Source: Modestobacter sp. VKM Ac-2985
GTDB lineage: Bacteria > Actinomycetota > Actinomycetes > Mycobacteriales > Geodermatophilaceae
Length of the DNA: 64,000 bases
NCBI RefSeq assembly: GCF_026967925.1
Contig: NZ_JAPVBI010000001.1
Location: 1,573,894 to 1,637,893 of the forward strand
Direction: 5' to 3'
In this document: in pieces, positions 9,567-17,429 of the stretch
Layout of the letters: each line of letters starts with the position of its first letter
How positions within the stretch are numbered: position 1 is the first letter of the stretch
Notes under the pieces: generated by a model
Databases searched by the model: none
The model's input: the letters and a program-made list of their open reading frames with translations, nothing else
What the model was told of the DNA's origin: nothing
Position numbers and translations under genes: made by a program

Positions 9567-9570
9567 CCCG

Positions 9571-10617
9571 ATGACGTCAGCCAGCCCGACCTGGCCCGGC
9601 CTGCTCACCCGGCTGACCCGCGGCGAGCACCTCGCGGCCGAGGACACGCGTTGGGCGATGCGCCAGATCATGACGGGGGAGGCGACGCCGGCCCAGGTCG
9701 CCGGGTTCGTCGTCGCGCTCCGGGCCAAGGGGGAGTCGCCGGAGGAGGTCTCCGGGCTCGCCGCCACGATGCTGGAACAGGCCACCCCGGTGCAGCTGCC
9801 GATGGAGTGCGTCGACATCGTCGGCACCGGAGGCGATGGCGCGCAGACGGTGAACATCTCCACGATGGCCGCGATCGTCACCGCAGCGGCCGGCGTCCCC
9901 GTGGCCAAGCACGGCAACCGGGCTGCGTCCTCGGCCTCGGGCACCGCCGACGTCCTCGAGGCGCTCGGGGTGGTCATCGACCTGCCCGCCCCGGCAGTGG
10001 CCCAGTGCGTGCTCGAAGCGGGGATCGGCTTCTTCTTCGCGCCTGTCTTCCACCCCGGGATGCGGCACGCCGCCGCGCCGCGGCGGGAGCTGGGGATCGG
10101 CACGGTCTTCAACTTCCTGGGCCCGCTGACGAACCCGGCCCGTCCGGTCGCGGCCGCCATCGGTTGTGCGGACACCCGGATGGCCCCGGTCCTCGCCCAG
10201 GTGCTCGCGGACCGGGGGGGCCGGGCGCTGGTGTTCCGCGGGGACGACGGGCTGGACGAGCTCACCACCAGCACGACCTCCGCGGTGTGGGTGGTGCGCG
10301 ACGGCGAGGTGGTCTCCGAGCGGCTGGACCCGACGGCCCTGGGCATCCCGGTGTCCGCGCCGGGGGCGCTGCGCGGAGGGGGTCCGGAGGTCAACGCCGA
10401 GGTGGTGCGTCGGCTGGTGGCCGGCGAACCGGGACCGGTCCGCGACGCGGTGGTGCTCAACGCGGCCGGCGCGCTCGCCGCGTTCGACACCCGTGGGTCA
10501 CGGCTGCACGACGCACTGGGGGCGGGGCTGGAGCATGCCGCGGCCGCCATCGACGACGGCAGGGCGGCCGCGAAGCTCGCGGACTGGGTGCGGGTCAGCC
10601 GCGCCGCACGGGAGTGA
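9571..10617 (+). CDS. trpD: Anthranilate phosphoribosyltransferase
   Basis: Transfers phosphoribose from PRPP to anthranilate, the second committed step of tryptophan synthesis. 348 residues. The PRPP-binding loop reads [14 protein letters not shown], and the anthranilate and metal region [21 protein letters not shown] is intact. [13 protein letters not shown] and the later DGLDE are also present. It stands apart from other trp genes, next to the respiratory operon, as in M. tuberculosis. Confidence 0.96.
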   Translation: MTSASPTWPGLLTRLTRGEHLAAEDTRWAMRQIMTGEATPAQVAGFVVALRAKGESPEEVSGLAATMLEQATPVQLPMECVDIVGTGGDGAQTVNISTMAAIVTAAAGVPVAKHGNRAASSASGTADVLEALGVVIDLPAPAVAQCVLEAGIGFFFAPVFHPGMRHAAAPRRELGIGTVFNFLGPLTNPARPVAAAIGCADTRMAPVLAQVLADRGGRALVFRGDDGLDELTTSTTSAVWVVRDGEVVSERLDPTALGIPVSAPGALRGGGPEVNAEVVRRLVAGEPGPVRDAVVLNAAGALAAFDTRGSRLHDALGAGLEHAAAAIDDGRAAAKLADWVRVSRAARE

Positions 10618-10692
10618 CGACCAGGTCGTTCCCCCGGCCCCGGGACACACCCGGGTGGACGCGGGACGAGAGCGCCCGACGCCCGGGGTGAG

Positions 10693-10983
10693 CTACTGGT
10701 CCGTCGACTCGAAGCCGATCGAGAACGCGGCCTCGAGGTCGTGGCGCGAGTAGGCGCGGAAGGCGATGTGGGTGGCGGTGTCGACGACGCCGGGAACCTT
10801 GTTGATCCGCCCGGCGATGACCTGGGCGATCTCCTCGAACTCGTGCACGCGGACGAGCGCGACCAGGTCGACGTCGCCAGCGACGGAGTAGACCTCGCTG
10901 ACCCCAGGCAGCGCGGCGACCGCCTCGGCCACCTCGCCGATCGAGTCGGTGGCGGCATCGATCATCACGATGGCGGTGATCAC
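10693..10983 (-). CDS. Stand-alone Lrp/AsnC ligand-binding (RAM) domain protein
   Basis: 96 residues from GTG 10983 with no helix-turn-helix. The whole protein is the alpha/beta sandwich effector domain of Lrp/AsnC regulators ([42 protein letters not shown]). Such proteins may sense amino acids or pair with DNA-binding partners. Its start overlaps the stop of the exonuclease gene (GTGA), implying translational coupling. Confidence 0.85.
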   Translation of the reverse strand: MITAIVMIDAATDSIGEVAEAVAALPGVSEVYSVAGDVDLVALVRVHEFEEIAQVIAGRINKVPGVVDTATHIAFRAYSRHDLEAAFSIGFESTDQ

Positions 10984-12932
10984 GTCCGGGATGTTAGCCC
11001 GGTCGCGACCCGGCCGCGCCGTCCGGCGGTGCGCCGACCGGCCGCCGGGGCACCTGCGGTGACCCGGTCCGGCTGGCTGCGGGTGCTGAGCGACCGGGTG
11101 TCGGCGAAGGGGTCTCGCTCGGCGAGGCCGGCGTCCACCTGGGCGAGGAAGCCGCTGTAGTCACCTGTGCCCGGGGTGCGGCTGGCCAGGGTGCCGGTGA
11201 GGTCGACCAGGCGGGTGCCGGGTCTCTCCATCCAGCGCAGCACCAGTTCGGCCTCGTCGACGGTGGCGGCCAGCTCGTCGTCCGGCCCGGTCGGGGTCTC
11301 GGCGGTGGCGCGCAGGTCGGCCAGGTGGCCGCGGACGGACCGCCCATGCTCGGCGACGCCGGCCGCGACCAGTCGGCCACGACGGACGACCGCCAGCTGC
11401 CAGCCCCCGCTGCCGTCGGGGCGGGCGAGGACGAGCTCGGCCACGGTGGCCAGCGACTCCAGGCGCTGTCGCCGCCGGACCGCCCGGACCAGCACGGCCA
11501 CCCGGTCGCGCAGCACGGCCGCCTCCTCGTACCGGCCTTCCCCGGCCAGCTGCTCGACCCGGTGGAGCAACGGGGCGACCAGGTCGCGCGGATCGGACTG
11601 GACGGCCGCACGGAACACCGCGGCGACCGCGGAGTACTCCTCGCGGGACTGGTCGCCGGTGCAGGGGGCCCCGCACCGGCCCATCCCGGCCAGAGCGCAG
11701 GCGCTGCCCAGCACCGTCAGCGACAGGCGGGAGGTGCACTGGCGCAGCGGCACGGACTCGTGCACGGCGGCGACGGCGGCCTCGGCCGCCCGCCGGTCGG
11801 GGAAGGGCCCGAGGAACGAACCGGCCCCCGGCCGCACCCGGCGCACCACGGACAGCCGGGGGAACGGCTCATCGGTCAACCGGACCCAGAGCGCGCGCTC
11901 GGGGAAGCGGGACCGCCGGTTGTACCGGGGCTTGTGCTCAGCGATCAGCCGCAGCTCCCGGACGGCGGCCTCCAGGTCGTGCGCGCACGGCAGCGCCTCG
12001 ATCCGCTCGGCGAGGGTGATCATCTCGGTCATCCGGCTGCGCTGCTCGCCGGCGGAGAAGTAGCTGCGCACCCGGCTGCGGAGGTCGCCCGAGGTGCCGA
12101 CGTACAGCGGTTCGTCGCGCGGGCCGCGGAAGACGTACACCCCGGGACCGGAGGGGACGTGCTCGGCGAGGTGACGCTTGCGGCGACGGCGCGGGTCGAC
12201 CTGGCGGGTCAGCCCGGTCAGCTCCTCGAGCGAGGTGATGCCCAGGGGGCCGAGGCGCTCGAAGAGCCCGTGCAGGACGTCGACGGTCGCCCGGGCGTCG
12301 TCCAGTGCCCGGTGGCAGGGCTGGGTGGAGGTGGAGAAGTACGGCGCCAGCGTGGCCAGCTTGCAGTTGGGCACCTCGTCGCGGCTGAGCAACCGGCGGG
12401 CCAGGACGGCGGTGTCGACCGACGCGAACACCGGGCAGGGCACTCCGCTCGCCTCGCAGGCCGCCCGCAGGAACCCGAGGTCGAACGGGGCGTTGTGGGC
12501 CACGAGGACGGCGCCGCGGGCGAACTCCAGGAAGGCCGGCAGCACCGCGTCGATCCGGGGGGCCGCGGCCACCATCATCGAGGTGATCCCGGTCAGCACG
12601 CTGATGTAGGGCGGGATCTCGTGACCGGGGTCGACCAGGGTCTGGAACTCGCCGAGCACCTGGCCGCCGCGGACCTTGACCGCCCCGATCTCGGTGATCG
12701 CGCTGTTCTTCGGCGAGCCCCCGGTGGTCTCCAGGTCGACGACCACGAAGGTGACCCCGGCCAGCGGGGTGCCCAGGTCGTCGATCGTCGACTGCTGGAA
12801 GCGCGGCTCGTCCGGCGCCCCGTGCCGGCCGGGGAGCGCCACCTGTCGCCACGGTGAGGGGGCGGGCGCCGCAGTGGTCGGTGGGACCGGGACCGGAGGT
12901 GGTGCTGGGTGCGGGGCAGGTACGGACGGCAC
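10980..12932 (-). CDS. DEDDh 3'-5' exonuclease fused to a GIY-YIG (UvrC/Cho-like) nuclease
   Basis: 650 residues if started at GTG 12932. A longer in-frame version reaches into tandem repeats and is less likely. A Pro-rich linker is followed by a DnaQ-type exonuclease with VVVDLETTGG (D, E), AHNAPFDLGFL and HRALDDARATVD. Next come a GIY-YIG domain (GPGVYVFRGPRDEPLYVGTSGDLRSRVRSYF) and a UVR-like motif near EEAAVLRDRVAVL. Proteins of this build (Rv2191 type) are thought to act in DNA repair, cutting damaged strands and trimming ends. There is no UvrC RNase H-like C-terminal half. Confidence 0.9.
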   Translation of the reverse strand: MPSVPAPHPAPPPVPVPPTTAAPAPSPWRQVALPGRHGAPDEPRFQQSTIDDLGTPLAGVTFVVVDLETTGGSPKNSAITEIGAVKVRGGQVLGEFQTLVDPGHEIPPYISVLTGITSMMVAAAPRIDAVLPAFLEFARGAVLVAHNAPFDLGFLRAACEASGVPCPVFASVDTAVLARRLLSRDEVPNCKLATLAPYFSTSTQPCHRALDDARATVDVLHGLFERLGPLGITSLEELTGLTRQVDPRRRRKRHLAEHVPSGPGVYVFRGPRDEPLYVGTSGDLRSRVRSYFSAGEQRSRMTEMITLAERIEALPCAHDLEAAVRELRLIAEHKPRYNRRSRFPERALWVRLTDEPFPRLSVVRRVRPGAGSFLGPFPDRRAAEAAVAAVHESVPLRQCTSRLSLTVLGSACALAGMGRCGAPCTGDQSREEYSAVAAVFRAAVQSDPRDLVAPLLHRVEQLAGEGRYEEAAVLRDRVAVLVRAVRRRQRLESLATVAELVLARPDGSGGWQLAVVRRGRLVAAGVAEHGRSVRGHLADLRATAETPTGPDDELAATVDEAELVLRWMERPGTRLVDLTGTLASRTPGTGDYSGFLAQVDAGLAERDPFADTRSLSTRSQPDRVTAGAPAAGRRTAGRRGRVATGLTSRT

Positions 12933-12978
12933 GCCGCGGACGCTAGGTCGGGGGTCCGACAGTCCCCGGGAGGCCACG

Positions 12979-13042
12979 CCGTGCAGGCCGCTGGCCGGAG
13001 CCGTGCAGGCCGCTGGCCGGAGCCGTGCAGGCCGCTGGCCGG
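12979..13042. repeat. 22-bp tandem repeat, about 2.9 copies
   Basis: GTGCAGGCCGCTGGCCGGAG plus CC begins at 12981, 13003 and 13025, the last copy being truncated. It lies in the divergent intergenic region between the exonuclease fusion and the Cys-motif gene. Each unit carries the palindrome GGCCGCTGGCC. It could be neutral slippage or a set of regulatory boxes. Confidence 0.85.
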
Positions 13043-13120
13043 CCGGGAGCTGGGCAGAACTGTCGGTGGTCGCTCCTACGGTCCGCGGTGTCTGGATCAC
13101 AGGAGACAAGGAGAGCCGCT

Positions 13121-13492
13121 GTGCTCATCGACTGCGACACCTGCACCGTCCGCGGTCAGGGCTGCGACGACTGCGTCGTGACCGTCCTGCTGGGCGCCCC
13201 ACCGGACTGGCGGGGGAGTGCACCCACCGTCGTGCCGCTCACGCGACGCCGGCCGGGCGTCTCGGCCGGGGCCCCGACCGGCGAGAGCGTGCTGGCGGCC
13301 GGGACCGCACCGGGGGAGGCGACCGCCGACGGCCAGAGCGGGCCCGGTGAGCGTGGTGCCGAGGTCGCGCGCCCGGTCGTCGAGTGGGACGACGTGGAAC
13401 GGCGGGCCGTCCGCGCCTTGGCAGAGTTCGGGCTGGTTCCGCCGTTGCGTCATCAGGATGCGTCGTTCCGCGGCGACCGCCACGTGAGCTGA
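13121..13492 (+). CDS. Conserved actinobacterial protein with N-terminal Cys motif
   Basis: 123 residues from GTG 13121 with AAGGAGAG upstream. The N-terminus MLIDCDTCTVRGQGCDDCVV has two CxxC pairs that could bind zinc. A low-complexity middle follows, then a conserved-looking C-terminal helix EWDDVERRAVRALAEFGLVPPLR. Proteins beginning M-L-x-D-C-D-x-C sit upstream of NlpC/P60 genes in many actinobacteria. The function is unknown. Confidence 0.8.
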   Translation: MLIDCDTCTVRGQGCDDCVVTVLLGAPPDWRGSAPTVVPLTRRRPGVSAGAPTGESVLAAGTAPGEATADGQSGPGERGAEVARPVVEWDDVERRAVRALAEFGLVPPLRHQDASFRGDRHVS

Positions 13493-13618
13493 CAAATCGC
13501 AGTCTTGTGATTTGGCAGGTCCTGGGGTCGATTCCGGGTTTGACAGGGCTAGGTCTCGGTCTGGTCACGGACCTACGGTCGTCATGTCTGAGCGAGACGA
13601 AGTCGCCACAGAGGGTGA
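13493..13618. other. Leader upstream of the riboswitch, with an AT-rich hairpin
   Basis: A few bases past the stop at 13492, CAAATC and GATTTG can pair around GCAGTCTTGT, giving a small AT-rich hairpin that stands out in this GC context. A TTGACA hexamer at about 13541-13546 could be a -35 box for the transcript carrying the riboswitch, but I see no good -10 at the right spacing. Confidence 0.35.
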
Positions 13619-13779
13619 CCTCGGTCGGACGCCGCCGAACCACCGACCCGCGCCGGGGTGGTGCACCGGGGGGCCGCCGCAGCGCTGAGGTGAGCTCTCG
13701 GGCAGCGGGACACCGTGCCAGCGACCGGGGCTCCTGGAGAGCCCGGATGCGTCCGGTGACCCGGTAGGCGGTCCGAGTC
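13619..13779 (+). promoter_or_regulatory. Probable c-di-AMP (ydaO/yuaA) riboswitch
   Basis: Blocks in the order of the actinobacterial ydaO consensus, as I remember it: GCCGAACC (13634 on), ACCGGGGGG (13665-13673), TGAGGTGAGCT (13686-13696), then GGATGCGTCCGGTGACCCGGTAGGCGG from about 13745, close to the consensus 3' block with CCGTCAGCTAACCyCGTAGGCG. The flanks CTCGG..GGA..CGCC and GGCGGTCCGAG can pair as P1. A cell-wall hydrolase gene starts 22 bp after it, the classic target of this riboswitch. The match is by eye only. Confidence 0.65.
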
Positions 13780-13801
13780 GAGAAACGGAGTCCTGCCGCC
13801 C

Positions 13802-14896
13802 GTGGCGAGTCCTCAGTCCCGCGCCCTGCCCGCCTCGACGGCCCCCGCCGTCGACACCCCGGTGCCCGCGCCCTGCGGGCGTCTCGCCGGTCGGCTGGGC
13901 ATCGGGGTCGTGGCCGTCGTCGCCGCGAGCCTGACCCTGGCGGTCCTGCCGGGTGACGCCGCTGCCGCGCCGGGTGGTCAGGTCACCGAGGCGACGAGCC
14001 CGGAGCAGGCCACCCAGCTGGTCGCCGACGCGACCCACGAACTCGAGGTCGTCACCGAGCAGTTCAACGAGGCGCAGGAGACGCTGGTCCAGCAGCAGGC
14101 AGCCGCGGCCGCTGCGGGCGGGACGGTCGCCGAGGCGCAGGCCCAGCTGGCCGCCCTCGACGAGCAGGTGCGCCGAGTCGCCCGGAGCGCCTTCACCGGC
14201 GAGCACCTGTCCCGCTTCAACGCCCTCATGAGCAGTGGGTCGGCGGACGAGTTCCTCGCCCAGGTGACCACCCTGGACGCCATCGCCGGGCACACGGACG
14301 AGGTCCTCGCCCAGGTCACCGCAGCGGCGACCGCTGCCGCGCAGGCCCAGTCGCAGGCCGAGGCCGCCGCCGCGGCCGCGGCGCAGACGCTGCAGGACGT
14401 CACCGCCCGCCAGCGGGACCTGACCTCCCGGGTCGACGAGTACCAGGCGCAGTACGACGCGCTGAGCGTGGTCCAGCAGGAGGAGGTGGTCGAGGAGCAC
14501 GCCGGCCCCGTGCTCGAGCCGCCGGCCGAGGTGGTGGCCACCAGCTCCTCGGCCCAGGTCGCCGTGGACACCGCCATGGCGCAGCTCGGTGACCCCTACG
14601 TGTGGGCCGCCGGCGGGCCGGACGCCTTCGACTGCTCCGGCCTGACCCAGTACGCCTACGCGGCGGCCGGGGTGACCCTGCCGCACTCCAGCCGCCTGCA
14701 GGCCACGATGGGGACCGCGGTGTCCCGGGGCGAACTGCAGCCGGGCGACCTGGTCTTCTTCCGCAGCCCGATCAGCCACGTGGGCATGTACATCGGAAAC
14801 GGCCAGATGGTGCACGCGGCCACCTTCGGCGTCCCGGTGCAGGTCACCAGCGTCGACATGGCCGGGTACGCCGGGGCACGCCGCATCCTCGGCTGA
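13802..14896 (+). CDS. Secreted NlpC/P60 peptidoglycan endopeptidase (RipC-like)
   Basis: Cleaves D-Glu-mDAP type stem-peptide bonds outside the cell. 364 residues from GTG 13802 (ACGGAG upstream). A long signal peptide has its hydrophobic core at about 32-50, ending in AAAAPGG. A coiled-coil region (about 60-225) is rich in Ala, Gln and Glu, and the C-terminal NlpC/P60 domain has Cys in FDCSGLTQ, His in SHVGMYIGNG and a third polar residue in VHAATF. The coiled coil probably keeps it inactive or docks it to FtsX-like partners, as known for RipC. It is controlled by the riboswitch immediately upstream. Confidence 0.92.
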   Translation: MASPQSRALPASTAPAVDTPVPAPCGRLAGRLGIGVVAVVAASLTLAVLPGDAAAAPGGQVTEATSPEQATQLVADATHELEVVTEQFNEAQETLVQQQAAAAAAGGTVAEAQAQLAALDEQVRRVARSAFTGEHLSRFNALMSSGSADEFLAQVTTLDAIAGHTDEVLAQVTAAATAAAQAQSQAEAAAAAAAQTLQDVTARQRDLTSRVDEYQAQYDALSVVQQEEVVEEHAGPVLEPPAEVVATSSSAQVAVDTAMAQLGDPYVWAAGGPDAFDCSGLTQYAYAAAGVTLPHSSRLQATMGTAVSRGELQPGDLVFFRSPISHVGMYIGNGQMVHAATFGVPVQVTSVDMAGYAGARRILG

Positions 14897-14984
14897 TCCG
14901 GTGGCCCCGGCCTTCCTGCCGGGTCACAGGGAGCCTGCCTAAGCTCGGCGTCGTGCACCTCCCGCCTCGTTCGACAGCCCGCGG

Positions 14985-16268
14985 ATGAGTCGAGGACGAG
15001 CCGCCGGCTCCCGGCGTGCGGCCCTGCTCGTGGCCGCGGTGCTCGGTGCCGCCCTGGTCGCCGTGATCGTGGTGGCCACTCCGTGGGACGTGCTCCCGGT
15101 GCCGCCGGGGGGCCGCACCCCGGTCGATCCGGGCGCCGCATTCGACCCGGAGCAGGTGACCCGGGCGGAGTCCTTCGCCGCAGCGCTGCGGCCGGCCTCG
15201 TTGACCGCCCTGGTGCTGAGCCTGCTCGTCTCGGCGGTCTTCGGGCTCACCCGGGCCGGCGCGGCGACCGCGCGGGCCGTCGCCCGGCCGCTGGGCGGTG
15301 GCTGGGCATGGCAGGTGCTGCTCGGCTCGATCGCGATCCTGCTCGTCGGCCGGCTGGTGACCCTGCCGCTGACCGCCTACGGCGAGGTGGTGCGGCGCCG
15401 CTACGGCCTGTCCACGCGGGGATGGGACCTGTGGGCGCGTGACGTCGCCACGTCCTTCGCCATCTCCGCCGGGTTGACCGCCCTGGGTCTGCTGGCGCTC
15501 GTCGCGCTGGCCCGGCGGGCCCCCCGCACGTGGTGGGCGTGGGCGGGCGCAGCAGCCGCAGCGCTGGTCGTCGTCGGGTCGTTCCTGTACCCGCTGGTGT
15601 TCGAGCCGGCCTTCAACCGCTTCGAGTCCATGCCGGCCGGCCCGCTGCGCACGGAGCTGATCGCACTCGCCGAGCGCAGCGGCACCCCGGTCGAGGACGT
15701 GCTGGTCGCCGACGCCAGCCGGCGCACGACCGCGCTGAACGCCTACGTCTCCGGCTTCGGCTCGACCCGTCGGATCGTCGTCTACGACACGCTGCTGGAC
15801 CAGCGGCCCGACGAGGAGGTCGTCTCGATCACGGCCCACGAGCTCGGGCACGTGGCCAACGACGACGTCCTGACCGGCACGCTGATCGGGGCGCTGGGCG
15901 CCGGGGCGGGGGTCGCGCTGCTGGGCTGGCTGCTCGGCTCGACGCCGCTGCTCCGCCGGGCCGGCGCCGAGGGGCCGGGGGACGGGGCGGTGGTGGGGCT
16001 GCTGCTCCTCCTGCTCTCCCTCGGCACCCTGGCGTCGACGCCGGTGCAGAACCTGGTCTCCCGGCACATCGAGGCGCGGGCGGACCTGCACGCGCTCGAC
16101 CTGACCGGGGACCCGGACTCCTTCGTGGCGGTGCAGCAGGCGCTGGGCGGTGCCAACCTCAACGACCCCGACCCGCCCGCGATCTGGCAGTGGGCGTTCG
16201 GGTCGCACCCCACGGTGCCGCAGCGGATCGCCTTCGCCGCCGACTGGGTGGCGGTGCGCGACCGGTGA
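14985..16268 (+). CDS. M48-family (Ste24/CAAX protease 1-like) membrane metalloprotease
   Basis: 427 residues. A first membrane helix (about 10-32) and five or six later segments surround the catalytic region. Zinc motif HELGH is at 285-289 and the third ligand Glu at about 363 (SRHIEARADLHAL). The sequence before it, RTTALNAYVSGFGSTRRIVVYDTLL, is the Ste24 family signature. It probably degrades or matures membrane proteins, since bacterial hosts lack CAAX prenylation. Its stop overlaps the start of the glycosyltransferase (GTGA). Confidence 0.9.
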   Translation: MSRGRAAGSRRAALLVAAVLGAALVAVIVVATPWDVLPVPPGGRTPVDPGAAFDPEQVTRAESFAAALRPASLTALVLSLLVSAVFGLTRAGAATARAVARPLGGGWAWQVLLGSIAILLVGRLVTLPLTAYGEVVRRRYGLSTRGWDLWARDVATSFAISAGLTALGLLALVALARRAPRTWWAWAGAAAAALVVVGSFLYPLVFEPAFNRFESMPAGPLRTELIALAERSGTPVEDVLVADASRRTTALNAYVSGFGSTRRIVVYDTLLDQRPDEEVVSITAHELGHVANDDVLTGTLIGALGAGAGVALLGWLLGSTPLLRRAGAEGPGDGAVVGLLLLLLSLGTLASTPVQNLVSRHIEARADLHALDLTGDPDSFVAVQQALGGANLNDPDPPAIWQWAFGSHPTVPQRIAFAADWVAVRDR

Positions 16269-17398
16269 GCGGGGGTCGCACGCTGGTCGTCACCAACGAC
16301 TTCCCGCCCCGGCAGGGTGGCATCCAGACCTTCGTCGAGGCCCTGCTGGACACCCGGCCGCCGGAGTCGCTGGTCGTGCTGGCCTCGGACCACCCCGGCT
16401 CGGCCGCGTACGACGCCGCGCTGCCCTACCCGGTGGTGCGTGCGCCCACGGGCATGCTGCTGCCCACGCCGAGCATCGCCCGGACGGCCGCCCGGCTGGC
16501 CCGCGAGCACGGGTGCCGGACGGCGTTCTTCGGTGCCGCGGCACCACTGGGGTTGCTGGCGCCCGCGCTGCGCCGTGCCGGGGTCGAGCGGCTGGTCGGG
16601 GCCACGCACGGCCACGAGACCGGCTGGGTGGCGCTGCCCGCGGCCCGGCAGCTGCTGCAGCGCATCGCCGCCGGCCTGGACGTGCTGACTTACATCAGCC
16701 AGTACACCCACGGCCGGCTGGCCCCGGCGCTGGGGGACCGCACCCAGCTGGTCCAGCTCTCGCCGGGGGTCGACGTCGACCGGTTCACCCCGGGAGCCGA
16801 CGGGGCGGCGGTCCGCGCCCGGTACGGCCTCGGGGCCGACCCCGTCGTCGTCTGCGTGTCCCGGCTGGTGCACCGCAAGGGGCAGGACGTGCTGGTCGAG
16901 GGCTGGCCACAGGTGCTGGCCCGGCACCCCCGGGCGAAGCTGCTGCTGGTGGGCGGCGGCCCCTTGGAACCGGCGTTGCGGCGCACGATCGCCGCCCGGG
17001 GACTGGCCGGCTCCGTCGTCCTGACCGGGGGAGTGGCGCCGGCGGACCTGCCGGCGCACTACGCGGCCGGGGACGTGTTCGCCATGCCCTGCCGTACCCG
17101 TCGCGGTGGGCTGGACGTCGAGGGGCTGGGCATGGTGTTCCTGGAGGCGGCCGCCTGTGGCCGGCCGGTCGTCGCCGGCACCTCGGGCGGTGCACCGGAG
17201 ACCGTCCAGGACGGCGTGACCGGGCACGTCGTGGACCCGCGGTCAGCCGCGGCAGTCGCGGACGTGCTGGCCGACCTGCTGGCCGACCCGGAACGTGCGC
17301 GGGCGATGGGCGCGGCCGGCCGGGCGTGGGTGGAGCAGCGGTGGTCCTGGACGACGATCGCGTCCGCCTTCGCCGACGTGCTCGACCCCGCGCCGTGA
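16265..17398 (+). CDS. pimB: GT4-family glycosyltransferase, PimB-like
   Basis: 377 residues from GTG 16265. GT-B fold: N-terminal NDFPPRQGGIQTFVEALL, then ATHGHETGW, and the nucleotide-sugar domain with VCVSRLVHRKGQDVLVEGW, VGGGPLEPALR and the E-x7-E type segment DVEGLGMVFLEAAACGRPVVAG. Family and location match PimB' (Rv2188c), the GDP-mannose-dependent transferase adding the second mannose to phosphatidylinositol mannoside. Substrate specificity is inferred, not shown. Confidence 0.8.
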   Translation: MSGGRTLVVTNDFPPRQGGIQTFVEALLDTRPPESLVVLASDHPGSAAYDAALPYPVVRAPTGMLLPTPSIARTAARLAREHGCRTAFFGAAAPLGLLAPALRRAGVERLVGATHGHETGWVALPAARQLLQRIAAGLDVLTYISQYTHGRLAPALGDRTQLVQLSPGVDVDRFTPGADGAAVRARYGLGADPVVVCVSRLVHRKGQDVLVEGWPQVLARHPRAKLLLVGGGPLEPALRRTIAARGLAGSVVLTGGVAPADLPAHYAAGDVFAMPCRTRRGGLDVEGLGMVFLEAAACGRPVVAGTSGGAPETVQDGVTGHVVDPRSAAAVADVLADLLADPERARAMGAAGRAWVEQRWSWTTIASAFADVLDPAP

Positions 17399-17429
17399 GC
17401 GCGGGGCCGAACATGCCGGCGGTCAGGTG

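Noticed and set aside
12933-13109. N-terminal extension of the nuclease fusion to 709 residues
   Set aside because: It would translate the tandem repeats and has no domain content. GTG 12932 gives a normal start just before a Pro-rich linker.
13524-13545. tRNA T-arm-like sequence (GGGGTCGATTCCGGG)
   Set aside because: No acceptor stem, D-arm or anticodon arm can be drawn around it. It is part of the hydrolase leader.
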